DNA of 64,000 nucleotides from Streptomyces sp. NL15-2K (lineage in GTDB: Bacteria > Actinomycetota > Actinomycetes > Streptomycetales > Streptomycetaceae): contig NZ_CP130630.1 in the NCBI RefSeq assembly GCF_030551255.1, forward strand, positions 1,674,001 through 1,738,000, given 5' to 3'. The notes beneath the pieces were generated by a model. The model was not told where the DNA came from, searched no databases, and saw nothing but the letters and a program-made list of their open reading frames with translations. A program made the translations under genes and the position numbers. The number at the start of each line of letters is the position of its first letter. Within the stretch, counting starts at the first letter, position 1. Positions 17,374 to 25,902 of this stretch are shown here, in pieces.

Positions 17374-17618
17374 CGGCGCTCGAAGAACGCACAGGTCACA
17401 CGAGCGCGACGCTCAGGCGGATCGGCGGTGTGGTCTTGTACGTGACAGCCCGCAGTCACCTCCACAGCCAGCCGCGCATGGACGGGGGGGCCGCGCACTT
17501 CTAGCCGAAAGTCGTGCGCTCCTGGACGGAAGGCGGATGCCCGCCTGTCGGCGGTCTCTCTAGTGTCGACCGGACCGATGACGACCCGGACCGCTGAACC
17601 ACCACGCAGAGGATTCTC
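17374..17618. other. Non-coding stretch after the tnpA relic
   Basis: I see no supported gene. The 3' part should contain the promoter of the membrane-protein gene that starts at 17619. Confidence 0.3.
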
Positions 17619-18632
17619 ATGCCCGCACTGTCCCCCCCTGCCGCACTGCCGCGGTTTCGGCACCGCTGGGCGGCCGTGGCCGGCCTGCTGGTGCTGTCCC
17701 CGATCAGCGCGGAGTACCTCATCGGTTACGGCGAAAGCACTGGTCGGCCGCTGGAGCTGCTGGCGGGCCTGCTCATCCTCGCGCCGCTCTACGGAACCGT
17801 CGCGCTGCTCATCCGCGAGATCACTCGGCGCACCGGTCGCGGCTGGCCGACGATCCTGCTGTTGAGCGCGGCCTTTGGGGTGATCCAGGCCGGCTTGATC
17901 GACCAGAGCCTGTTCGACAATGAGGTCGACGCCGATGATCCCGACTGGGCGACCCAGGCGCTGGTCACCCTCATCCCGGGCCTGGGGGTCGATGCGGCGA
18001 GCTTGCTCAACTATGTCGGGGGACATGTGATCTGGAGTTTCGCCGCTCCGATAGCGGTGGTCGAATCCTGTGCCCCGCGCATCGCGAACCGGCGGTGGCT
18101 GGGCCCGGTCGGCGTCGGCGTCATGGTGCTGCTGTGGGCGCTGAGCGCCGCACTGATCTTCAACGACACGGCAGCGGACTCCACCGCCAGCCCGGCGCAG
18201 CTGACCGGCGCCGCAGTGGTCGCCATCGCCCTGATCGCCGCCGCGTTCACCGTCCGGCCCGCGAAGGCCCCGTCGGCCGCGAAGGTGCCGTCGTGGTGGC
18301 TGGTCGGCGGTGTCACAGGGGTCGCATGGTGCGCCAATCAGCTGCTGCCGGCGACCTGGGTGGGGGTGACGGTGAACGTCGTCGCGATGGTCGTACTCGG
18401 TTGGCTGTTGCTGCGCTGGTCGCGCCGGCAGGGCTGGGGCCGCCGGCACGTACTGGCCGCCGCGGGCAGTGCCCTCGTCGTCCGTGCCGGGTTGTCCTTC
18501 CTGGTCGAACCGCTCGGCGACGTGGATGGCTCGGTGAAGTACGCGGTCAACGCCGCGATGCTCGGTGGTGTCGCCGCCCTTCTCGTCATGGCTGCCCACC
18601 GTCTGCGTCGACAGGAGCCGAGCGCATGCTGA
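17619..18632 (+). CDS. Polytopic membrane protein of unknown function
   Basis: The product is 337 aa with about nine to ten predicted membrane helices (WAAVAGLLVLSPISAEYLIG, LLAGLLILAPLYGTVALLI, VGVMVLLWALSAALIF, VVAIALIAAAFTV, VVAMVVLGWLLLRW). I do not recognise a named family or catalytic motif. Its stop overlaps the next gene's ATG by seven bases, so the membrane protein and the predicted TIM-barrel protein are probably made together and may work together. Confidence 0.8.
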   Translation: MPALSPPAALPRFRHRWAAVAGLLVLSPISAEYLIGYGESTGRPLELLAGLLILAPLYGTVALLIREITRRTGRGWPTILLLSAAFGVIQAGLIDQSLFDNEVDADDPDWATQALVTLIPGLGVDAASLLNYVGGHVIWSFAAPIAVVESCAPRIANRRWLGPVGVGVMVLLWALSAALIFNDTAADSTASPAQLTGAAVVAIALIAAAFTVRPAKAPSAAKVPSWWLVGGVTGVAWCANQLLPATWVGVTVNVVAMVVLGWLLLRWSRRQGWGRRHVLAAAGSALVVRAGLSFLVEPLGDVDGSVKYAVNAAMLGGVAALLVMAAHRLRRQEPSAC

Positions 18633-19597
18633 CAGTCCGCGGCATCTCCTACCTGGTCGGCGAGGCGAGCACCGATGACGTGCGGCGGGACCTGGAGGTC
18701 ATCGCCCGGGATCTGCGCTGCACCACAGTGATGCTCATCGGCGCCGATGGGGGGCGGTTGATCGATGCCGCCCGCATCGCTCTCGAGACCGGTCTTGGCA
18801 TCTACATCCGGCCCAACGTTCCCGAGCTGCCTGAGCCGAAGCTGCTGGAGCACCTGGACGCCGTCGCCGAGGTGGCCGAAGAACTTCGCCGGGAACACCC
18901 GGACCGGGTGACGCTGCTGGTCGGCAGCGAGTTCTCCCACACCGTGCCCGGAATCGTCCCCGGACCTCGGTCGTTCCTGCGCTTGAAGCTGATCGTGCGT
19001 TTCCACCGCGTGCTGCGGCGCAGGATCGACCGGCGGCTCCACAGGCTGCTCACCCTCGCCGTGACCACCGCGCGGCGCCGTTTCGGCGGGCCGGTCACCT
19101 ACTCCGCGGCCGGGTGGGAACACGTCGACTGGTCGCTGTTCGACCTGGTCGGCGTCAGCCTCTACCGCTCCCGACGCAACCACACCACCTACACAGACCG
19201 CCTGCGCGGCCTGGTTCGCGACCACGACAAGCCCGTCGTCATCACCGAGTTCGGGTGCGGTGCCTTCACTGGAGCCGAGCAGCGGGGAGCCGGTTCCTTC
19301 TGGATCGTCAACTGGTTCGCCGCACCCCCGCGCATCCGCGGCGACCACCCCCGCGACGAGGCCGTCCAGGCCCGCTACCTCGGTGAACTCATCGAACAGT
19401 ACGACGCGGAGGGCGTGCACGGATGCTTCGTGTTCACCTTCGCCATGCCCGACTTCCCGCATCACGACGATCCTCGTCTCGACCTCGACAAGGCCGGCTT
19501 CGGGCTCGTGGCGGTGACCGGCGACGGCGCGTGCAGACCCAAGGAGGCGTTCCACGAGGTCGCGCGGTGCTACGGCGACACAGCCGTAGAGGAATGA
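18626..19597 (+). CDS. Glycoside-hydrolase-like TIM-barrel protein
   Basis: The product is 323 aa, from the ATG at 18626 within the end of the preceding gene. Features fit a GH-type (beta/alpha)8 barrel: RGISYLVGEASTDDVRRDLE at the start, TLLVGSEFSHTVPG, the strand FDLVGVSLYRS and DKPVVITEFGCGAFTG, where the E of TEFGCG is the position of a catalytic glutamate in clan-A enzymes. FVFTFAMPDFPHHDD and FGLVAVTGD close the barrel. Homologues in Streptomyces are sometimes labelled abortive-infection proteins, which I cannot confirm from sequence. No signal peptide is present. Confidence 0.65.
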   Translation: MLTVRGISYLVGEASTDDVRRDLEVIARDLRCTTVMLIGADGGRLIDAARIALETGLGIYIRPNVPELPEPKLLEHLDAVAEVAEELRREHPDRVTLLVGSEFSHTVPGIVPGPRSFLRLKLIVRFHRVLRRRIDRRLHRLLTLAVTTARRRFGGPVTYSAAGWEHVDWSLFDLVGVSLYRSRRNHTTYTDRLRGLVRDHDKPVVITEFGCGAFTGAEQRGAGSFWIVNWFAAPPRIRGDHPRDEAVQARYLGELIEQYDAEGVHGCFVFTFAMPDFPHHDDPRLDLDKAGFGLVAVTGDGACRPKEAFHEVARCYGDTAVEE

Positions 19598-19828
19598 CCG
19601 AGTGAGCAGAGCGGCCAGGCAACCAACACCGAACCCCGGCCGGGAAGATCCTGGAAGCAATTACCCATAGTGATAGACCACGCGTATGTGATCCCCTTTC
19701 TCCCTGCAAAACAGCTCACGGGCGGTTGGAGGAGATGTTCCTTAACCAGCAACACGCCGCGCTGGTGTCGGTTCAATAGCTGTCGTGGCAGAGGAAACGC
19801 CCCGGGCCGGGGCACGCAGTGCACAGCT
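19598..19828. other. Non-coding stretch
   Basis: No supported gene lies between the barrel protein and the IS110 relic. It contains an AT-rich segment (19660-19700) that may be an old promoter or element end. Confidence 0.3.
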
Positions 19829-20000
19829 TCATCGGATCGCCTTGGGCCGGGCCAGACCAGCGGTCACGCGGGCCCGCGCGCCGGCGCCGCACAGCGCGGC
19901 GAAGGAGACCTCGCCGCTCAGCTGCTCGGGGTTGTCGCCGGCGGTGATCAGCAGGGCCGCGGCACTGTCCGGCCGGCCCGTGTTGCCCTGCTCGACTTCA
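19829..20000 (-). pseudogene. IS110-family transposase, C-terminal relic
   Basis: On the minus strand the frame DSAAALLITAGDNPEQLSGE followed by VSFAALCGAGA matches the helix-hairpin-helix region of IS110 transposases (usual form ALLIAAGDNPERLRSEASFAALCG). The conserved tail after SFAALCG is replaced by unrelated residues and a stop. No DEDD residues are present. It overlaps the end of the XRE regulator gene. Confidence 0.65.
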
Positions 20001-20876
20001 GCGACCGTTGCCGATTTCGTCGGCTGTGGATGGTTCAAGTGTCACGTGGCGCGAGGTCGGGGGCGGATCATGGTTGTCTGCGGGGGTGTATGTGACCAGG
20101 CCAAGGCCGCGGTAGGCGTCAAGGCTGAGTGACTCGTAGCGCATTGTCGCGAAAGTGCCGTCGTGGAGCAGGAGGGTCTTCTCGCCTTCGCCGAGGTGGC
20201 CCACTTCGTTCAGTTTCCAGATGGTGCGGAACTCCGGAGATGCCTCTGTGAGTTCGCGGATGAGCGTCGAGGCGCGAGCCGAGCGGTCGCCCCAGCGGAC
20301 CAGCTCCGTCCGGAACGTGGCGACGGTGCGTTTCGCCTCGCCTTCCCAGTCCTTGATACGCCGCCGGGAGTCGGAGTGCAGGAACAGGATGCGCAGCACG
20401 TTGCGTTCTGCTGGAGCAAGTGCGGCGTAGTCGGTGAGCACCCGGGCGGCGGGAGTGTTCCAGACCAGGACGTCCCAGGAAGGTGACTTGATGTACGCCG
20501 GCCACGGGCCCAGCTGGTCGACGAGCCGTTGCAGGTGAACCTGCGCCGGCGCGCTGAGGTCCTCGTAGAGGACGCCGCTGCTTCCGTAGGCGAGGAGGAA
20601 GGCGTGTTCTCTTTCCTCCGGCTGCAGTTGCAGTGCGTCGCAGATCGCGTCCAGCACCTGCGTCGACGGGTGGCCGCCCCGGCCTTGTTCCAGGCGTGTG
20701 TACCACTCGACGCTGATCTTCGCTCGAGCGGCGACCTCCGACCGACGTGTCCCGGGGGTGCGCCGTCGCGAGGACGGTGCACCCCCGGGGGGTTCGGCGG
20801 GCGGTAGCTGTTCCCGACGGGCGCGCAGGAATGCGCCCAGCTCGCTCCTGCGAAAGTCATCCATGACCTTTCCCAT
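19998..20876 (-). CDS. XRE regulator with MmyB-like ligand-binding domain
   Basis: The product is 292 aa from the ATG at 20876 (an alternative ATG at 20864 gives MDDFRRSEL). The N-terminal helix-turn-helix contains RRSEVAARAKISVEWYTRLE and covers residues ~10-85. The C-terminal part (SPSWDVLVWNTPAARVLTDY, LRILFLHSDSRRRIKDWE, FRTIWKLNEVGHLGEGEKTL) is the PAS-like MmyB ligand-binding domain. It begins 25 bp after the alpha/beta hydrolase gene, so it is probably the third gene of that operon and its regulator. Proteins of this type often control an adjacent short-chain dehydrogenase or hydrolase. Confidence 0.88.
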   Translation of the reverse strand: MGKVMDDFRRSELGAFLRARREQLPPAEPPGGAPSSRRRTPGTRRSEVAARAKISVEWYTRLEQGRGGHPSTQVLDAICDALQLQPEEREHAFLLAYGSSGVLYEDLSAPAQVHLQRLVDQLGPWPAYIKSPSWDVLVWNTPAARVLTDYAALAPAERNVLRILFLHSDSRRRIKDWEGEAKRTVATFRTELVRWGDRSARASTLIRELTEASPEFRTIWKLNEVGHLGEGEKTLLLHDGTFATMRYESLSLDAYRGLGLVTYTPADNHDPPPTSRHVTLEPSTADEIGNGR

Positions 20877-20901
20877 GATGGCAGGCCGACGTCACTGGAC
20901 G

Positions 20902-21861
20902 TCACCGTGCCATGTGCGCCTCGAGCCAGTCGAGGATCAGCTGGGGGCGTCGCTGGAATTCCAGGTAGCCGTCCCAGCGCCGGGTGGTGCCCTCCACCCA
21001 ATGCAGTGTCTTGTCCTCGGTGTGCAACCCCGAGAACATCGTCTCGATGTCGTGTGGCTCGGTCAGTGAGTCGTCGTGGACGGCGTACAAGTAGGTGGGA
21101 ATGGTCACGTGCTTCGCCCATGTGGCGTCGGGGCGCGCTGCAAACGGGACTGAGGTGCCGAGCGTCACGCGGTGGTCCAGATCGGGTAGGTGTTCCCTGC
21201 CCACGCCGACGATGTCCAGGAGACGGCCCATGATGATCACGTCGGAGACCGGTTGGCAGGCGACGAGGCAACGCACCCCGTCGAAGGCGCCGGGATCGGA
21301 GCGCATGGCCGCGAACGTCGAGTTCGCTCCGAGGCAGCGGCTGAACAGCGCCGTGCGCATCGTCGCGGTGTCCGGTCGGCTGCGGGCGTAGCGCAGGGAA
21401 CCGAGGACGTCGCGCGCCTCGAACAGACCGCTGGTGACGGCTCCGCCGTTCGCCGATCCGCTGAGTCCGAAGTTGCGCAGGTCGTAGGTGAGCACGTTGT
21501 AGCCGGCGTCGTGGAGGATCGCGTAGTCGGGGATGAAGTCGACGTCCATCTTGTTCCCGCTGGGGCCCCACATCGACTGCCACGGTTCCAGGTGCGTTGG
21601 CTGCCCGGCGCGGCTGAACCCCATGGGGTGGTTCAGGATGATCAGGTCGTCGCTCTCTGCCGGGATGAACCATCCTTCGAGAGGCACGCCGTCGGCGGAA
21701 GGAAAGGAGACGTCCTCGTAGTCGAGACCGCGGTCCGCCGGGGTCCACAACACCGGCGAACGAAGCGGATCGACGAACGACCGCGCGATGCTGTCGAGGA
21801 TCTCCTCGGCCGCCGACCCCGATACCGGCTCGTGGCGTTCGGGAGTGGGGGTTTCCGTCAT
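20902..21861 (-). CDS. Alpha/beta hydrolase with Cys-type nucleophile elbow
   Basis: The product is 319 aa. The ATG at 21861 overlaps the stop of the SnoaL-like gene (ATGA); the longer frame is rejected. The fold is supported by LIILNHPMGFSRAGQ (oxyanion strand), YNVLTYDLRNFGLSGSANGG and the nucleophile elbow LFSRCLGANSTF, which places Cys where serine hydrolases have Ser, as in dienelactone hydrolases. IPTYLYAVHDDSLTEPHDIE is the acid strand, and the His is probably that in TLHWVEGTTRRWDGY. The substrate is unknown; co-transcription with a SnoaL-like protein suggests small-molecule metabolism. Confidence 0.82.
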   Translation of the reverse strand: MTETPTPERHEPVSGSAAEEILDSIARSFVDPLRSPVLWTPADRGLDYEDVSFPSADGVPLEGWFIPAESDDLIILNHPMGFSRAGQPTHLEPWQSMWGPSGNKMDVDFIPDYAILHDAGYNVLTYDLRNFGLSGSANGGAVTSGLFEARDVLGSLRYARSRPDTATMRTALFSRCLGANSTFAAMRSDPGAFDGVRCLVACQPVSDVIIMGRLLDIVGVGREHLPDLDHRVTLGTSVPFAARPDATWAKHVTIPTYLYAVHDDSLTEPHDIETMFSGLHTEDKTLHWVEGTTRRWDGYLEFQRRPQLILDWLEAHMAR

Positions 21862-22322
21862 CGGGCGGCCCCCGTGGGGGTCAGATCCATCAGGGCTTTC
21901 CCCGTGGCGAAGTCGATCGGCCAGGAGACGTGGTCGTGAATCATGAGCCATTGGCCGTCGATCAGCCGGAAGCAGTTGGTCGTGCGCACCCAGGAGTCCA
22001 TCGGCCGGCCGTACATCGTGCCCGTCATGCGAACGGCACAGCGGGCGATCGCGAGCTCGCCCTGCGCGTAGACCAGCAGATCTGCGACATCGAGGCTCAG
22101 GGGGCCGTCGAAAGCGGCGTAGAACTCCTCCCAGTTGCGGCGCCACATCTCACCCCCGCCGAATTCGAACGGTGGCATGAGGTCGAAGGCGGTGAAGCCT
22201 TCGGGCGCATAGAACGACATGATCGCATCGACGTCCTTCGAGACGAACGCGTCCCGCCAAGCGAAGACCTGTGCGCGCACCTGGTCTTCGAGGGATTGCG
22301 TCATCGTGTCTACGTCAGACAT
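21858..22322 (-). CDS. SnoaL/NTF2-like protein
   Basis: The product is 154 aa. The ATG at 22322 (MSDVDTMTQ) has GGAGAGG at the right spacing; an ATG six bases further upstream is too close to it. The cone-shaped NTF2 fold is indicated by RAQVFAWRDAFVSKDVDAIM, SFYAPEGFTAFDLMPPFEF, WEEFYAAFDGPLSLDV and GQWLMIHDHVSWPIDFATG. Such proteins are enzymes or binding proteins for small hydrophobic molecules. It heads an operon with the hydrolase and XRE genes. Confidence 0.85.
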   Translation of the reverse strand: MSDVDTMTQSLEDQVRAQVFAWRDAFVSKDVDAIMSFYAPEGFTAFDLMPPFEFGGGEMWRRNWEEFYAAFDGPLSLDVADLLVYAQGELAIARCAVRMTGTMYGRPMDSWVRTTNCFRLIDGQWLMIHDHVSWPIDFATGKALMDLTPTGAAR

Positions 22323-22795
22323 ATCCATTCCTCTCCGGCTCGTGTCCCGAGCCCGCATGACCATGCTCGGCAGTGGCACGCGCCGGAGCCAGCCCGGAAT
22401 CATGGGGGTATGGAAAATGCCACCCTGTGCGTCCGCAACGGCACCGCGGTTTGGCATTGCGATAGGGGAAAAGGGAGCGGCTCCGGCGGCGGGGAACCGT
22501 CGCCGAAGCCGTTGACTCCGCCACTGGAGCGGTGGATTCGGCAGAGCACTCACGACGAAGCTTCACGGCGCGCCTTGCACACACCGACGGGGATCTCCTG
22601 CGCCTGCGCAGACCAGGCGTCGTCCTCCGACGTACCAAGCCCATGCCCGGGCTCAGGTGAGCCCTGCCGCCGCCAGGCACGAGGGGACCTGAGCGCCGCC
22701 GCCGTCCCCAGGTCAGGAGCGCCCATACGGTTCGCTCCCGATCACATCCACCCCCCTGGGGCGCCGAGTTGAACTGTCTCTCTCCTACGTTCGTT
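22323..22795. other. Divergent intergenic region, no gene seen
   Basis: About 470 bp separate the minus-strand SnoaL-hydrolase-XRE operon from the plus-strand pentapeptide gene. Long open frames here have shadow-like composition. Promoters for both directions are expected; the ggaaaagggagcggc segment near 22468 is the most AT-balanced part. Confidence 0.35.
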
Positions 22796-23557
22796 GTGGT
22801 GCGCAGGGCCGCCGTGAACCGCGCCGTTCTGGGGACTCCAGATGCCAACACGCCCCAGCCCAGCGAAGCGAGCTGGTGGCCCCGGCTGGAGCGAACTGTC
22901 GGCCTGCTGGCCACCATGGCCACACTGGTCGTGGCCGCCTCCACCTTGATATCGATCAAGCAAGTCAGCAGCGACCAAGCCCTCACCGTCGAAGGGCAGA
23001 TCACCGATCGGTACAACGCCGCCGTCGCCAACCTTGGCAACGACTCGCAGGATGTCCGTCTGGGCGGCATCTACGCCCTGCAACGCATCATGCAGGACTC
23101 TCCACGGGACTACGCCACCATCATCAACGTGCTTTCCGCCTATGTCCGTGCTCACGCTGTAGAACCAAAGAAGGACGGCCCGGGGCTGAAACAGCCGGCG
23201 ACCGACGTAGAAGCCGCGCTCAGCGTCTTCGGGAACAGAAGACCTGGCTGGGGCAGTGATGGGCTTGTTATCGACCTGACCGGCACGTACCTACGCGGCG
23301 CAGATTTGAGCGGCACGAACCTGACCAACGCACGTATGACCGGCGCGGACCTCGCCGGAGCGGACCTCGGTCCGGCCTGGAGACCCATGCACGGAAGGAC
23401 GGATGATCCGCCTGTGAAGAACACAGATCTGTCCGCTGCGTTCCTCAGCGACGTCAACCTGGACAACGCCAATCTACTCAGTGCGAATCTGGAAGACGCG
23501 ATCCTGGAGAACGCTCGCCCAAGAGCTCGTAACACGATCAAGAAGGTGCCTTCTTGA
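22796..23557 (+). pseudogene. Pentapeptide-repeat membrane protein, truncated by an IS
   Basis: About 240 codons remain, with a GTG start at 22796 or 22814. A membrane helix (TVGLLATMATLVVAASTLIS) is followed by RYNAAVANLGNDSQDVRLGG and YALQRIMQDSPRDYATIINV, the standard start of Streptomyces pentapeptide proteins. Then come A(D/N)LxX repeats: TYLRGADLSGTNLTNARMTG, ADLAGADLG, NLDNANLLSANLEDAILENA. The repeat run stops at 23522 where the IS5-type element begins, and the last 11 codons up to the stop at 23557 are IS sequence. The lost 3' part is not found beyond the IS. Confidence 0.8.
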
Positions 23558-24421
23558 GGCGTCGCCAGCAGATCAGGCTGCAGGCCAGGGAGACGAAGGC
23601 GTCGTGGAGTTCGGTGCGGCGTTCCCATCGGACGGCGAGGCGTTTGAAGTGGTGGAGCAGGGCGAAGGTCTGCTCCACGACGTAACGGAGCTTGCCCATG
23701 CCCTGGATATTCGGGGCGCCCTTGCGGGAGATGACAGGCAGGATCCGGCGCTTGCGGAGTTCGGCGCGGTTCGGGTTGGAGTCGTAACCCTTGTCACCGA
23801 GCAGGGCTTCGGGACGCTTGCGAGGACGGCCGGGGCGGCCCGCCACCGGTGGGATGCCATCGAACCAGGGCGAGGGTCTGGGTGACGTCGTTGACATTGG
23901 CCGCGGTCGTAATGACCTTGAGCGGGGTGCCCCGTCCGTCGCAGATCAGGTGGTGTTTGCTGCCCGTCTTGCGCCGGTCGACCGGCGACGGACCGGTGTC
24001 GGCACCCCCTTTTTCGCGCGGATGTGAGAACCATCCACGCAGACCCGTGACCAGTCGAGTTCGCCGGCCGCGTTCAGCTCGGAGAGCAGGATTCGGTGCA
24101 GTTGGTCGAAGACTCCGGCCTGCTGCCATCGCTCCAGGCGACGCCAGCAGGTCTGTCCGGAGCCGTACCCCAGCTCCAGCGGCAGCAGTTGCCAGGCAAT
24201 GTCGTTGTAGAGCACGTACAGGATGCCCCTGAGGCAGAGCCGGTCTGCCACCGGCCGTGGCCCCGGCGAACGCTCTGGCCAGGGTGGCAGCAGCGGTGCG
24301 ATCAGCGCCCACAAGTCGTCGTCCACGATCCACGGCCGAGTACTCACGCCTCACGAACGGCCGAATCGCCTGACCGGTCACGCCCGACCAGGGCATCTTA
24401 ACAAGATCGTGTTACGAGCTC
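23523..24421 (-). mobile_element. IS5-family (IS427-like) element, copy 1
   Basis: The element is 899 bp bounded by 17-bp perfect inverted repeats gagctcgtaacacgatc (left end, and the reverse complement of the right end at 24405-24421). A second copy with nearly the same ends lies at 35423-36319 in the opposite orientation. It interrupts the pentapeptide gene. I could not define a target duplication because the ends begin with the palindrome GAGCTC. Confidence 0.85.
23538..24347 (-). pseudogene. IS5-type transposase of copy 1, frameshifted
   Basis: Frame A (GTG at 24347 to 23946) carries MSTRPWIVDDDLWALIAPLL, GSGQTCWRRLERWQQAGVF and LDWSRVCVDGSHIRAKKG with the first D. Frame B (KHHLICDGRGTPLKVITTAA, LLGDKGYDSNPNRAELRKR, YVVEQTFALLHHFKRLAVRW) supplies the other catalytic residues; an A-to-B shift is normal for this group. 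In addition, frame B has one extra T near 23874 (CTGGTTCGATGG where copy 2 has CTGGTCGACGG), which destroys the second half. This copy should not make active transposase. Confidence 0.8.
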
Positions 24422-24422
24422 T

Positions 24423-24886
24423 ATGCACGCGGTGTTCGGCGCTGCTCCATGGCCTGCTCAACCTGCTGGCGTGCTCACCTCCGCAGCGGTGACGGTGGTG
24501 CGCGCCTGGTCTGAGCCGCTGCATGCAGTGCTCGCGCGTGGACACCCCGCCGTCTGCAAGTCTGCGGTCAGCCTGCACGACCTCGATCCGTACGGTCTGC
24601 GGCTTCCCACCCGCGACAGTGACCCGCCGATGCATGACGCGATCCTCGCCGCCCTGCCCGTGGCCCCGCTGCGGCCTCCTGCCGGGGACATGCTCAACGT
24701 GCTGTTCGAGGTGGGGATACCGAGGTCTGGACGCTGGTGCCGGCCGAGCAGCTCGACGGGTCCCGCTCCGAGCGGCTGCTCCAGATGCCGCTCGACCTGC
24801 CGGTGACCGTCGACGGCCACGTCGTCACCTCACTGGCCACCCCGGAGCCGTACGTGGCGTCGTGCGTGACCGCCTTCGCGGATTGA
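24423..24886 (+). pseudogene. Unrecognised gene remnant, frameshifted
   Basis: Codon bias is strong in two frames that join near 24715. The first reads TVVRAWSEPLHAVLARGHPA...PPAGDMLNVLFEV and the second reads TEVWTLVPAEQLDGSRSERL, LQMPLDLPVTVDGHVVTSLA and ends VASCVTAFAD. Losing one or two bases would join them into one protein. I do not recognise the family. The 5' end is cut by IS copy 1. Confidence 0.4.
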
Positions 24887-24988
24887 ACTTCCGCCTCAGG
24901 CGAGTATGTCTTCCGGGAAGGACACCCCATCCCTCCCGAACCAGCGGCAACCAGCGGGGACGCTGCCGAGCTCCCAACATTCCATCGT

Positions 24989-25006
24989 TGGTACCAGCTG
25001 TTACCA
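24989..25006. promoter_or_regulatory. Palindromic operator of the toxin-antitoxin operon
   Basis: TGGTACCAGCTGTTACCA is an 18-bp palindrome with a single mismatched pair, ending eight bases before the antitoxin ATG. The position overlaps where the ribosome site and the promoter's 3' end must be, so binding would block expression. Autoregulation by the antitoxin or the complex is the usual arrangement and is inferred. Confidence 0.55.
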
Positions 25007-25013
25007 TCAGAGG

Positions 25014-25253
25014 ATGGCGAAGACACAGAAGGGCTGGCGCGTCGACGACGAGATCGCGGAACTGGCCACGGCCCGGGCCAAGGACCGCGGCATGAGCGTC
25101 GGCGACTACATCGCTGCTCTCGTGCGGGAAGATGTCGACGGGCTGCGGCAGCAAGGCCTGGACGCTGCGAGGCGCTTCCTCGACGAGCACAAGGCGGTCT
25201 TTGACGAGGCTGAAGACGGCGACCATCGCTCCACGGGGGCACACGCCGCGTAA
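25014..25253 (+). CDS. Antitoxin of a Doc/Fic-like toxin-antitoxin pair
   Basis: The product is 79 aa (MAKTQKGWRVDDEIAELATA). The ATG at 25014 follows ATCAGAGG; the longer frame is rejected. The N-terminal part looks like a small ribbon-helix-helix DNA-binding segment (RVDDEIAELATARAKDRGMS, VGDYIAALVREDV). The C-terminal charged helix (LDAARRFLDEHKAVFDEAED) would wrap the toxin. Its stop overlaps the toxin start (TAATG), the usual coupling in TA operons. Confidence 0.75.
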   Translation: MAKTQKGWRVDDEIAELATARAKDRGMSVGDYIAALVREDVDGLRQQGLDAARRFLDEHKAVFDEAEDGDHRSTGAHAA

Positions 25254-25630
25254 TGGACCTGTACATCGACGTCCCCTGGATCCTGCAGGTCGCGGAGATC
25301 GCGGGCTCCGAAGACCCGTCCCCGGACGACTATGGCGTGCCGGTGGCCGCGATCGCCTGCCACAAGGCGGAACTCCTGGATCAACCCGTCTACGACGGTC
25401 CCTTCGCCCGAGCAGCCGCCTTGGTACACATCCTCGGTCGCTGCCGCTGGCTGGAGCGCTCCAACATGGCCGTGGCCGCAGCGACGGGCGTGATGTACCT
25501 GGAAGCCTCCGGGATCCCGGTCAAACCCACACGCGAGGACGCACTCAGCCTGCGCGACATGCTACGCGACCCCGCATGCACGGCCGCGAGGATCGCCTCC
25601 CTGCTACGCACGTGGCCCGTCGCCGGCTGA
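25253..25630 (+). CDS. Doc/Fic-fold toxin with degenerate FIC motif
   Basis: The product is 125 aa. The helical layout fits Doc: MDLYIDVPWILQVAEIAG, VPVAAIACHKAELLDQPVYD, FARAAALVHILGRCRWLERS, NMAVAAATGVMYLEASGIPV. In Doc and Fic the loop between the last two helices is HPFxDGNKR or similar; here it reads CRWLERSNM, which keeps the helix-N-helix framing but lacks the catalytic His and the GNxR phosphate-binding residues. Annotators call close relatives a Fic family toxin. If the fold is right, AMPylation or phosphorylation chemistry is doubtful and another mode of action is needed. Confidence 0.7.
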   Translation: MDLYIDVPWILQVAEIAGSEDPSPDDYGVPVAAIACHKAELLDQPVYDGPFARAAALVHILGRCRWLERSNMAVAAATGVMYLEASGIPVKPTREDALSLRDMLRDPACTAARIASLLRTWPVAG

Positions 25631-25902
25631 CAGTCCAGGGCCAACGCCGCGGTCTTGCCGGCACCGAGCCCTTAGTCGGCGTCCTTGTCCGTCTCTGGGT
25701 CCCGGAACCCGGGTACCGCGGTCTCGTAGGCTTCGGGAACCGTCCAGGCTCGAGCCACGCGAAGAGGCTCTTCTGCATGTGAGAGCGACTGGCCGCGGGC
25801 GAAAGGGGAACTGTCGCGGTCGTCACCGTGCGTCCGGATCGCTGTGGAGGTAACACAGAGCGCAACCCTTTCCACTGCCCGAACGTCAACGGCCGCGATC
25901 TG
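25631..25902. other. Intergenic stretch with a doubtful small ORF
   Basis: On the minus strand 25672-25875 could encode a 67-aa peptide ending VPGFRDPETDKDAD, with protein-like composition in its second half but no recognisable family or clear ribosome site. Otherwise nothing is seen. The toxin gene and the NUDIX gene converge here. Confidence 0.25.
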
